From: an uncultured Neomegalonema sp. | GTDB lineage: Bacteria; Pseudomonadota; Alphaproteobacteria; Rhodobacterales; Rhodobacteraceae | Direction: 5' to 3' | Length of the DNA: 6,579 nt | NCBI GenBank assembly: GCA_937927905.1 | Contig: CALFWP010000045.1 | Location: 1-6,579, forward strand | Notes under the pieces: generated by a model | Told to the model about the DNA's origin: nothing | The model's database searches: none | The model's input: only the letters and a program-made list of their open reading frames with translations | Made by a program: the position numbers and the translations under genes | In this document: piece by piece, positions 1-6,578 of the stretch | Layout of the letters: the number at the start of each line of letters is the position of its first letter | Position numbering within the stretch: the stretch's first letter is position 1

Positions 1-1503
1 GCGTGTTTTTTCGGCAAGGCGCACAGCATCCTTTGCCGCCCTGAACAACGCTTTGGATTTATTGACGGTCTCCATGCGTTCCGCCTCCGGATCGGAATCC
101 CAGACAACACCGCCGCCAGCCTGAACATACATTGTGCCGTCTTTTACCACAGCGGTACGCAGAGCAATGGCTGTATCCATCCCGCCATCTGCACTGAAAT
201 ACCCGACGCCGCCGGCATAAACGCCGCGTTTTTCGGTCTCCAACTCGTTTATGATTTCCATAGCTCTGATTTTCGGAGCTCCGGAGACTGTCCCTGCAGG
301 CAGTCCCGCAAGAAGAGCATCTACAGCATCAACATCCTTGCGTATCCTTCCTTCGACATTCGAAACAATATGCATAACGTGGCTGTAATGTTCGACGACA
401 AATTCCTCGGTCGGTTTTACAGTACCGACCTGCGCCACACGGCCCACATCATTGCGTCCCAGATCAAGCAGCATCAGATGCTCTGCGCGTTCTTTGGGAT
501 CATTGAGCAGATCTTTCTCAAGAGCGAGGTCTTCTGCGGCATCTTTCCCGCGCGGACGGGTTCCGGCAATTGGCCGGACTGTCACAGTGTCGTCACGCAA
601 CCGGACCAGAATCTCCGGGCTTGCACCTACAATCTGGAACCCGCCGAAATCGAGAAAATACATATAAGGTGAGGGATTTGTCCGCCTGAGCGACCTGTAA
701 AGCGAAAAGGGCGGTAATGCGAACGGTTTGCGCCAGCGCTGTGATGGAACCACCTGAAAAATATCTCCGGCAGCTATATACTCCCGCGCCGCGTCAACTT
801 TAGCATGATATTCGGCTATCGTCGTGTTGGATACAGCCTCGCCATCCAGGTCTCCTTCCGGCAGTTTCGGTTCCGGAGGAAGGGCGCGGTTCATGTCGTC
901 CAGTGTGTCCGATAATCTCTCCGCAGCCATCGCATATGCGGCTCTGGCATCAACACCTGTTTGCGGGCGCACGGGCGTTACGACCGTCACCGTATCCGCA
1001 ACATTGTCGATTATCGTAATAAGCGTTGGCCGTGTTAAAACTGCGTCCGGTAAGCCGATCGGATCAGGGTTCGGTTCCGGCAATTTTTCAACATGACGTA
1101 TCATGTCATAGCCAAGGTAACCGAACACACCCGCCGCCATTGGCGGCAGGACCTTTGGCAGAGCAATAGCACTTTCGTGAAGCAGATTCCGTAAGCTGTC
1201 CAGAGGAGGGTGATAATCCTCCTCATAGGCTGTGCTGTCCCAGCGTGCCGAGCGGTTTATTTCAACCTTGTTGCCATTACAGCGCCATATGAGGTCAGGT
1301 TTCATTCCGATAACGGAATACCTGCCGCGTTTTTCTCCGCCGGTTACGGATTCAAGCAGGAACGTATCCTGTCTGCCCTGGCTGATTTTAAGCATCAGGG
1401 AAACTGCTGTATCGGTATCGGAGACGCGTTTTGTCCAGATAACCTGACTTTCGCCACGATCATAAAGTGCTGCGAAATCTGCAAAAGAAGGTTCGATTAG
1501 CAC
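1..1503 (-). CDS. trpE: Anthranilate synthase component I (TrpE), C-terminus cut by left edge
   Basis: Chorismate-utilising large subunit of anthranilate synthase, the first committed step of tryptophan synthesis; with the TrpG glutaminase it makes anthranilate from chorismate and glutamine in the cytoplasm. I translated this frame by hand: 501 codons run without a stop to base 1. The N-terminal LLES motif (residues 49-52) matches the element that binds tryptophan for feedback inhibition in this family. The chorismate-binding domain is intact: RPIAGTRPRG (310-319), LLDLGRNDVGRV (345-356), HVMHIVS (375-381), PAGTVSGAPKIRAMEI (402-417) and GVYAGGVGYF (427-436). The ending AVRLAEKTR suggests only a few residues are missing. 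GTG at 1501-1503 is the chosen start because LIEPSFADFAALY right after it matches normal TrpE N-termini; the first internal ATG would remove about 36 residues. It lies 4 bases after the ppiD stop, so it is probably co-transcribed with ppiD. trpG and other trp genes may follow to the left, which is inference. Confidence 0.97.
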   Translation of the reverse strand, partial: MLIEPSFADFAALYDRGESQVIWTKRVSDTDTAVSLMLKISQGRQDTFLLESVTGGEKRGRYSVIGMKPDLIWRCNGNKVEINRSARWDSTAYEEDYHPPLDSLRNLLHESAIALPKVLPPMAAGVFGYLGYDMIRHVEKLPEPNPDPIGLPDAVLTRPTLITIIDNVADTVTVVTPVRPQTGVDARAAYAMAAERLSDTLDDMNRALPPEPKLPEGDLDGEAVSNTTIAEYHAKVDAAREYIAAGDIFQVVPSQRWRKPFALPPFSLYRSLRRTNPSPYMYFLDFGGFQIVGASPEILVRLRDDTVTVRPIAGTRPRGKDAAEDLALEKDLLNDPKERAEHLMLLDLGRNDVGRVAQVGTVKPTEEFVVEHYSHVMHIVSNVEGRIRKDVDAVDALLAGLPAGTVSGAPKIRAMEIINELETEKRGVYAGGVGYFSADGGMDTAIALRTAVVKDGTMYVQAGGGVVWDSDPEAERMETVNKSKALFRAAKDAVRLAEKTR

Positions 1504-1507
1504 GTTA

Positions 1508-3439
1508 TCAGAACCCCAGACCGCCGCCGTGATCACCACCGTAACCGCCGCCATGTGGAGCGGTAAAGACTGCGTCTATGGCTGCCTGGTTCGGTTGTAT
1601 CGGGTGATTGTTGCGAGCTGTGCGTGTGAACTGATCCACAAAATCCTGTGCAAGACGGGCAGCGTAAGATTCTGTTGATCTGTCGATTGCGGTAATATCT
1701 TCTTCAGAGGTCGCGGGAATGATATCCGAAACGGTTCCGACCAGCCGGGATTGTCCTTCTGCCGCATCACCGGTCACCGCGTCGTCTTTTTGAGCCGCAA
1801 AAAGACGTTCGAGCAGTTCTGCAGATAATCCCATGGTCCGGTCTGTGCGTATTCCCGGGCCGGCTGTTTTGACCTCTGCGCCCAATTCTTCGGAAATTGC
1901 GGCGAGGTCACTGCTTTCCGAAAGGCGGTCGGTGAGACGATCCGTCAAATCCTGAAGGGCTTTTTTACGCTCCGCCGCGACCCATGCGCTTTTAATTTCT
2001 TCCGTAATGGTATCAATAGGGCGTAAAGCAGCTTCTGTTATCTCCTCGATTTTCAGCGAAAAGTAATCTCCCGTAGATCCTTCCAACAAAGTTGGTTCAT
2101 CTCCGACATTGGCGGTGAAGACCCAGTTCAGGAATTCAGGATCATCCGGAAGGCTATTAATGCGGTTTCCGTCAGGATCACGCCCTGTTTCATCAACAGC
2201 ATCAAGCTGAACAAATACGGCACCGGATTGTTCTGCAGCCTCTTCGAGTGTTGAACCGCCCGCAAGCTGATCATCGAGATCAACGGAGCGTTCAGGGACA
2301 ATCTGTCTTGCCTCTGTCGTGGTCAATTCGGTTTTTAAAGCGTCTTTCGCGTCCTCAAATGTCACTACCTTTTCCGGCGCAATAGATCTTATATTGAGAA
2401 GCGACCAGCCGAGTGCCGTGTCAACTGGATCGATAATACCTGTTTCATTTGCCGCAAATGCCGCTTCAGCCAGGGCCTCCGGCAAGTCAGCCTTGCTTTG
2501 AAATCCGAGAGAAACGTCCTGGGCGCTCAGGCCCCTGGCTTCGGCAATTTGTGCAAAGGATTCGCCATCCGCAATTTTTTGTGCGGCCTCATCCGCTTCG
2601 TCCTGGGTATCAAAAACCATTTGCTCAATATTGCGCCGCTCTGGTGTGGTGTAGGATGCGAGCCGCAAATTATATTCGACGCGTAAATCCTGTTCAGAGC
2701 GCTCCAAACCAGCAGCCACATCTTTTACGGTCAGTGCCACAAAAGAGATTTTCCGGTATTCCGGCGCAGTAAACTGAGCGGCATTTTCTTTGTGAAAATC
2801 CTCAAGTTGCGTGTCGGATGGGTCGCCCGGATCTTCTACGTCATCCGGTTCGAGTTCAATGTATTCCAATGTGCGTTTTTCATTGCGGTATTTGTAAAGT
2901 GTTTCCGCAAGGCTGCGCGGTGCTGTGGTGCCGTTGCCTATGGATTGGAGTAGTACATCACGTGCAAGGTCGTGGCGTATATTTTCCTCGAACTCATTCT
3001 GCCGCAATCTGCTTTGGCGAAGGCTGGCATCATAGGCGGTCCGGTCGAATTTGCCGTAGGCGTCCTGGAATTGGGGAAATTCCATGATCGCTTTGCTTAT
3101 GGCCTGATCGGAAGCATCAATTCCGAGTGCCTTCGCCTCTTCGCTGAGTGCTGTCTGCGTTGCCATTTGATCAAGCACGATCATGTCGAATCCGCTGCGC
3201 CGCGCATCCTCGGGCGTCAGGCCGGAGCCTGTAGAGGCACGCAGGGCTTGCAGGCGCCCGTCGAACATGCGCGCAAATTCCTGCGTACTGATTTCCGCGT
3301 CGCCTACTTTGGCCGCAACGGTTTGTGTTCTTGCGGCAAAGACACCTTCCAGCCCCCAGGCTGCGAATGCGATCACAAGAAGTCCAAGCAAAATTTTGGC
3401 CCCAATCGAACCAACGGAATTGCGCATGGCATTGAGCAT
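1508..3439 (-). CDS. ppiD: PpiD-like membrane-anchored peptidyl-prolyl isomerase / periplasmic chaperone
   Basis: Inner-membrane-anchored folding factor of the SurA_N/parvulin family, expected to act at the periplasmic exit of the Sec translocon. The 643 residues begin with a short cytoplasmic stretch and one membrane segment (about 15-34, KILLGLLVIAFAAWG). A SurA_N-like helical region follows (about 37-190; VAAKVGDAEISTQEF starts it). A parvulin-like region covers about 228-355, ending ALGWSLLNIRSI, and a long acidic second half runs to about 625. Length and order fit PpiD. Where active parvulins carry the first-strand histidine (an RxxHI-type motif), this protein reads RRNIEQMVF (268-276), so isomerase activity is doubtful and a chaperone role is more likely. 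The protein ends in an unusual Gly/His tail, HGGGYGGDHGGGLGF (629-643). The ATG start is supported by GGAAG 6 bases upstream and leaves MRNS as residues 5-8, before the membrane helix. It is the first gene of an apparent operon with trpE. Confidence 0.93.
   Translation of the reverse strand: MLNAMRNSVGSIGAKILLGLLVIAFAAWGLEGVFAARTQTVAAKVGDAEISTQEFARMFDGRLQALRASTGSGLTPEDARRSGFDMIVLDQMATQTALSEEAKALGIDASDQAISKAIMEFPQFQDAYGKFDRTAYDASLRQSRLRQNEFEENIRHDLARDVLLQSIGNGTTAPRSLAETLYKYRNEKRTLEYIELEPDDVEDPGDPSDTQLEDFHKENAAQFTAPEYRKISFVALTVKDVAAGLERSEQDLRVEYNLRLASYTTPERRNIEQMVFDTQDEADEAAQKIADGESFAQIAEARGLSAQDVSLGFQSKADLPEALAEAAFAANETGIIDPVDTALGWSLLNIRSIAPEKVVTFEDAKDALKTELTTTEARQIVPERSVDLDDQLAGGSTLEEAAEQSGAVFVQLDAVDETGRDPDGNRINSLPDDPEFLNWVFTANVGDEPTLLEGSTGDYFSLKIEEITEAALRPIDTITEEIKSAWVAAERKKALQDLTDRLTDRLSESSDLAAISEELGAEVKTAGPGIRTDRTMGLSAELLERLFAAQKDDAVTGDAAEGQSRLVGTVSDIIPATSEEDITAIDRSTESYAARLAQDFVDQFTRTARNNHPIQPNQAAIDAVFTAPHGGGYGGDHGGGLGF
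1514..1517 (-). promoter_or_regulatory. Weak ribosome binding site for trpE, inside the end of ppiD
   Basis: On the minus strand a GGGG run lies 10 bases before the GTG start of trpE, within the last codons of ppiD. It is a poor Shine-Dalgarno match. With only 4 bases between the ppiD stop and the trpE start, trpE is likely translated by coupling to ppiD. The coupling is inference. Confidence 0.35.
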
Positions 3440-3445
3440 ATTAAG

Positions 3446-3450
3446 CTTCC
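3446..3450 (-). promoter_or_regulatory. Ribosome binding site of ppiD
   Basis: On the minus strand GGAAG lies 6 bases before the ATG at 3437-3439. The spacing is good and it favours this ATG over the internal ATG at 3425-3427 (residue 5), which has no purine-rich run at a suitable distance. Confidence 0.6.
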
Positions 3451-3531
3451 GCGATTATTGATGCGGCAGGATCGCCGACGTTTCCGGCGTGACAATAAGA
3501 AGATGGCACCGCCTGCGCAATACCAAGACTT

Positions 3532-3547
3532 CTCGCTTTCACGCGAG
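3532..3547. repeat. Short perfect inverted repeat in the divergent intergenic region
   Basis: CTCGC and GCGAG form a 5-bp stem around a 6-base TTTCAC loop, about 20 bases from the AT-rich promoter-like core. A flanking AAGAAGA (3497-3503) is the reverse complement of TCTTCTT (3559-3565), so the small hairpin sits inside a wider 7-bp inverted repeat. It could be an operator or a hairpin in the ppiD leader RNA. Repeats this short also arise by chance. Confidence 0.3.
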
Positions 3548-3634
3548 TGTGGCGTTTCTCTTCTTGTTATCGTAAATATTTTGTTACACTTACCGACAAC
3601 TTCTAAGGGAGCGTCCTTTGGTGATGGTCGGTAA

Positions 3635-5245
3635 ATGCAAAGAAACCTCGTTGAAAAAGTCTTTGAATGGGATTTGATATCAAGTCCGGAGGTTTTATGG
3701 CCGTTTCTTTCTGATACGCCGCGTTTGAATGAAGCGCTGAATTTGCCTCCATATCAAACCAGAGAAACATTTGACTCGGAAAACCTGAGACGCCGTTTTG
3801 GTGAAATGGTCGAGGACGGAACTCATATCCGCTGGGAGGAACCGCCTTTTGAGTGGGCGGAAAACGGCTGGTGGAGCTGGCGGCGGTTTTATGATGACGG
3901 CCCGTTGCGCGAAACCGGCGGCACTCTCATGCTGTTGCCGAGCGGGAACGGCGGGACACATTTGCAATATAAGCTGGAAGTGAAACCCAACGGAAAGCTC
4001 GGAAAACTGCTGATCGCAACAGGCCACCTTAAATCTGCAGCAAAATCATTTAAAAAACTGACCAGGGATATTGACCGGTTTTGTCAGAAACCACTGGGAG
4101 ATTTTTACTCTAATTTTTCGGCGGCATCATTGGAAACGGGCGCTACGACATTGCCCGAAGCAGAAAACGGGACAGAAAGGCTGTTGAAACAGTTTACCCA
4201 GTGGCTGACGGTGGCACCGGATGCGGACCGGATTGAGTTACGTTCCAAGCGTCTTGCCCGTTGCCTCAATATCAGTAGGTCGGAGGCTCTGCGTGTCTGT
4301 TTACTGGCGGTGAAAGCAGGCGATATCAATTTGAAGTATCGTGCAGTTTGCCCTGTCTGCAGAGGATCCGCTTTAGAAGCACAGACACTGTCCGACATCC
4401 CCGCACTTATGGCTTGTCGCGCTTGCGGCGCGGGATACAGCCGTGATCTTAACGGATCGTTGGAGGTCCTTTTTTCCTCAAAAGAACCGGCATATGATGA
4501 TCCGGCGTTTTGCAGTGACGGGCCGTCTTTGTTGCCGCATGTCGCCGTTCAGCTGAATCTGGATGAAATGGAGCGGCGCGAGATGGAATATGCGCTTCCG
4601 GCCGGGACATATATCGTCCGTGTTGCGGATGGACAAGTTTCGGACGTCTTCACATTCGACAGCGAAGGTGGTGTTGCAATCACTGTTGCAGAAAATATTT
4701 CCGTAACAGCCAACGCAAACGGATCTGTTATCGAAAATTACAGGAAAATTTCCCAGACCGTTAAGATAGAGCGGTGCCAATGGCCTGATGATACATTGTC
4801 AGTTGCTGAAGCATTAGCGGAACAGTGCTTCCATGACCTGATGCCCGGCGAGAGACTTGCGGATGGCGAGAGTGCCCCGATCGATTTCGGTGTCGTACTG
4901 GCGGTCAGCGATCCTGAACGTCCGCTGCAAAATATGCATGACGGTGCGTTACTTCTTGAAGCGGATGGAGCGTATCAGATCATTTTTACATCGCTTCAGA
5001 ACGCTGTGGATGCCGCAGTTTCCCTGATGGCAGAGCATCCGAACGCCCGTTTCGCAATGGATTGCGGGCCGCTGACCATTGCCACATTCGGCGATAAGAT
5101 GCGCTATATTGGCACCATAACCGAAAAGGCGCGCTCCCTGTCTATCAGCGGGAATCGCGGTGTCATTTTAACATCGCAACGCATGAATGAAGCGCTGCTA
5201 AAGGCCAGGATTTCCTTACCGGCAACCGCTTTAAAAAATATCTGA
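3635..5245 (+). CDS. SRPBCC / DUF5939-like protein with degenerate class III cyclase domain
   Basis: Function unknown; no signal peptide or membrane segment, so probably cytoplasmic. Residues 1-150 look like a START/SRPBCC (Bet v 1-like) fold, a hydrophobic-ligand pocket family: SSPEVLWPFLSDTPRLNEALNLPP near the start and a long closing helix at about 130-150. Residues about 185-350 resemble DUF5939, found in front of class III adenylate/guanylate cyclases: a small helical part (RLARCLNISRSEALRVCLLA), a zinc ribbon C239xxC242...C261xxC264, then FCSDGPSLLPHVAVQ (292-306) and LPAGTYIVRV (321-330). Residues about 418-520 align with the later half of a class III cyclase domain (CGPLTIATFGDKMRYIG, 477-493; GVILTSQ, 509-515), but the catalytic residues appear lost. 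ATG 3635 is the only usable start, because an in-frame TAA lies immediately upstream, yet its ribosome binding site is weak. It is divergent from ppiD. Domain names are from memory of family patterns and were not searched. Confidence 0.85.
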   Translation: MQRNLVEKVFEWDLISSPEVLWPFLSDTPRLNEALNLPPYQTRETFDSENLRRRFGEMVEDGTHIRWEEPPFEWAENGWWSWRRFYDDGPLRETGGTLMLLPSGNGGTHLQYKLEVKPNGKLGKLLIATGHLKSAAKSFKKLTRDIDRFCQKPLGDFYSNFSAASLETGATTLPEAENGTERLLKQFTQWLTVAPDADRIELRSKRLARCLNISRSEALRVCLLAVKAGDINLKYRAVCPVCRGSALEAQTLSDIPALMACRACGAGYSRDLNGSLEVLFSSKEPAYDDPAFCSDGPSLLPHVAVQLNLDEMERREMEYALPAGTYIVRVADGQVSDVFTFDSEGGVAITVAENISVTANANGSVIENYRKISQTVKIERCQWPDDTLSVAEALAEQCFHDLMPGERLADGESAPIDFGVVLAVSDPERPLQNMHDGALLLEADGAYQIIFTSLQNAVDAAVSLMAEHPNARFAMDCGPLTIATFGDKMRYIGTITEKARSLSISGNRGVILTSQRMNEALLKARISLPATALKNI

Positions 5246-5267
5246 AACACCGGCCTTCAGCAGTTTG

Positions 5268-6578
5268 TTAGAGCGTTTGCGCACCTGTTGTGTGTGTTTT
5301 CGGTGAAAAAGATAAAATCGGTTCCATGGCGTTCAAGTCCGCTTCGCTTAGATGGCATTTAATCGCATGTCCGTTGCCAAGCTCCCGCTGAGGAGGAACC
5401 TCGCGTTCGCAAAGCCCCTCAGGAACATGCGATTTATAGGCGCAACGGGTCTGGAACGGGCAACCCGTAGGCGGGTTCATGGCAGAAGGGATATCCCCCT
5501 CAAGAACAACATGACGTTTTTCCACGCTGGTATCGGCAATCGGAATCGCGGAGAGCAGGGCTTCGGTATAGGGATGATAGGGCGGGGAGAAAATCTCGTC
5601 AGTGGTGCCTTGCTCCACAATATGCCCAAGATACATCACGATCACGCGGTCCGCGATGTAGCGCACGACGCTGAGATCGTGGCTGATAAACAGCATCGTT
5701 GTGCCGCTCTCGCGCTGAATATCCATCAGCAGTTCTGTCACCGCCGCCTGTACCGAGACATCGAGTGCCGAGACCGGCTCGTCTGCAACCACGATTTGCG
5801 GGGCACCGGCAAAGGCACGGGCCACGCCGATCCGCTGTTTCTGGCCGCCGGAAAGCTGACGCGGCATCCGTTTAGCAAACTCGCGGGGCAGTTTTACGAG
5901 GTCCAGCAGTTTGAGCATGTGCTCGTGCCGCTCGGCCTTGGTCGTGCCGATGTCAAATTTTTCGAGTGTGCGGATGATTTGCGAGCCGACGCTGTGGCTG
6001 GGGTTCAGCGTATCGAAAGGATTCTGGAACACCATCTGAATCGCGGCGACGGTGCGGGTATCGCGGTCTTCGATGCCGGTTGATTGGATTTCCTTACCGT
6101 CCAGTGTGACCGTGCCTTCAGTCGCCGTTTCAAGACCGAGCAGCACCTTCGCCAGTGTGGATTTTCCGCAGCCGCTTTCCCCGACAATCGCAATCGTTTC
6201 GGCTTCATGTGCGGTGAAAGACAACGTTTCATTGGCCTTGACGGTGCGGTTTTCCGTGCCACCGAACATCGAACTGGCCGCAACATTGTAGTATTTTTTC
6301 AGATTATCGACGCGCAGGATTTCCTTGCCGCGCTCTGTCGCGGGATGGGTGTGGATACCGTCGGGCAGGGCTTTCCAGTCCAGCCCCGCAAAACGCTCAC
6401 AGCGGCTGTGATGGTCCGTGTGTCCGGGAACAGCCTGCATCGGGACTTCGCGTGCGTTGCAGACTCCTTCCTGAAAGTGCAGACAACGCGGCCCGAAATT
6501 GCATCCTTTCGGGCGTTCATGGGGCAGGGGCAATTGCCCCGGTCTCGCGATCAGAGGGCGCTCGTTCTTGTCTGCACC
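5268..6578 (-). CDS. Tandem-ATPase peptide ABC transporter subunit (DppD-DppF/GsiA-like fusion), C-terminal part, runs off right edge
   Basis: Cytoplasmic ATPase that would power import of di- or oligopeptides (or glutathione-like substrates) through a Dpp/Opp-type permease. At the right edge the frame starts in the C-terminal tail of a first ATPase unit (ERPLIARPGQL, then GCNFGPRC...C...RC at 6399-6503). It continues into a full second unit: Walker A GESGCGKST (6156-6182), Q-loop QMVFQNPFDTLNP, signature LSGGQ (5841-5855), Walker B IVVADEP (5775-5795), H-loop ISHD with His at 5679-5681, then PPYHPYTEALLSAIP and a second four-Cys tail (5355-5462). It is therefore a DppD-like plus DppF-like fusion, as in GsiA or YejF. 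The frame stays open to the edge, so the true start lies outside; a TTG at 6531-6533 falls inside the conserved oligopeptide-ABC tail and is not a start. Substrate cannot be assigned without the binding protein and permeases. It is convergent with the DUF5939-type gene. Confidence 0.95.
   Translation of the reverse strand, partial: GADKNERPLIARPGQLPLPHERPKGCNFGPRCLHFQEGVCNAREVPMQAVPGHTDHHSRCERFAGLDWKALPDGIHTHPATERGKEILRVDNLKKYYNVAASSMFGGTENRTVKANETLSFTAHEAETIAIVGESGCGKSTLAKVLLGLETATEGTVTLDGKEIQSTGIEDRDTRTVAAIQMVFQNPFDTLNPSHSVGSQIIRTLEKFDIGTTKAERHEHMLKLLDLVKLPREFAKRMPRQLSGGQKQRIGVARAFAGAPQIVVADEPVSALDVSVQAAVTELLMDIQRESGTTMLFISHDLSVVRYIADRVIVMYLGHIVEQGTTDEIFSPPYHPYTEALLSAIPIADTSVEKRHVVLEGDIPSAMNPPTGCPFQTRCAYKSHVPEGLCEREVPPQRELGNGHAIKCHLSEADLNAMEPILSFSPKTHTTGAQTL

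Larger units (their letters stand above)
3440..3634. promoter_or_regulatory. Divergent intergenic region with probable promoters for both directions
   Basis: This is the only sizeable non-coding stretch in the window, and it separates divergently transcribed genes, so promoters for the ppiD-trpE operon (minus) and the DUF5939-type gene (plus) should lie here. An AT-rich core at about 3561-3590 holds a weak plus-strand candidate: TTGTTA (3564-3569), 15 bases, then TACACT (3585-3590). The spacer is shorter than the usual 17. For the minus strand, TTGTCG (reverse complement of 3594-3599) could be a -35 element, but no good -10 follows at normal spacing. Two short inverted repeats are present: CGCCG (3473-3477) with CGGCG (3485-3489), and CTCGC (3532-3536) with GCGAG (3543-3547). 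Neither is followed by a T-run, so neither looks like an intrinsic terminator. The promoter assignments are tentative. Confidence 0.45.

Noticed and set aside
370..1500. Several plus-strand frames of about 70-100 codons.
   Set aside because: All are antisense to trpE, which translates without interruption and with every conserved motif in place.
1..1503. Possible frameshift or pseudogene in trpE, because no complete frame is bounded within the window.
   Set aside because: Hand translation of the minus strand gives 501 uninterrupted codons with normal motifs; the gene is simply cut by the left edge.
3473..3489. CGCCG...CGGCG inverted repeat as an intrinsic terminator.
   Set aside because: It has only 5 paired bases, no T-run on either side, and lies between divergent genes where no terminator is needed.
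2972..3634. A 220-codon open frame on the plus strand that ends immediately before the gene at 3635.
   Set aside because: It lies mostly antisense to ppiD, whose minus-strand product has clear family features. The frame has no recognisable domain and no plausible ribosome binding site, so it is a shadow of ppiD plus intergenic sequence.
5352..6083. A 243-codon plus-strand open frame.
   Set aside because: It is fully antisense to the ABC ATPase, whose motifs are all intact. Its product is rich in Arg, His and Gly with no family signature, as expected for a shadow frame in GC-rich DNA.
6531..6533. TTG as start codon of the ABC transporter gene.
   Set aside because: The frame stays open upstream to the window edge, and the residues before the TTG (PLIARPGQL) continue the conserved oligopeptide-ABC tail. 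The TTG is an internal Leu codon of a longer fused protein.
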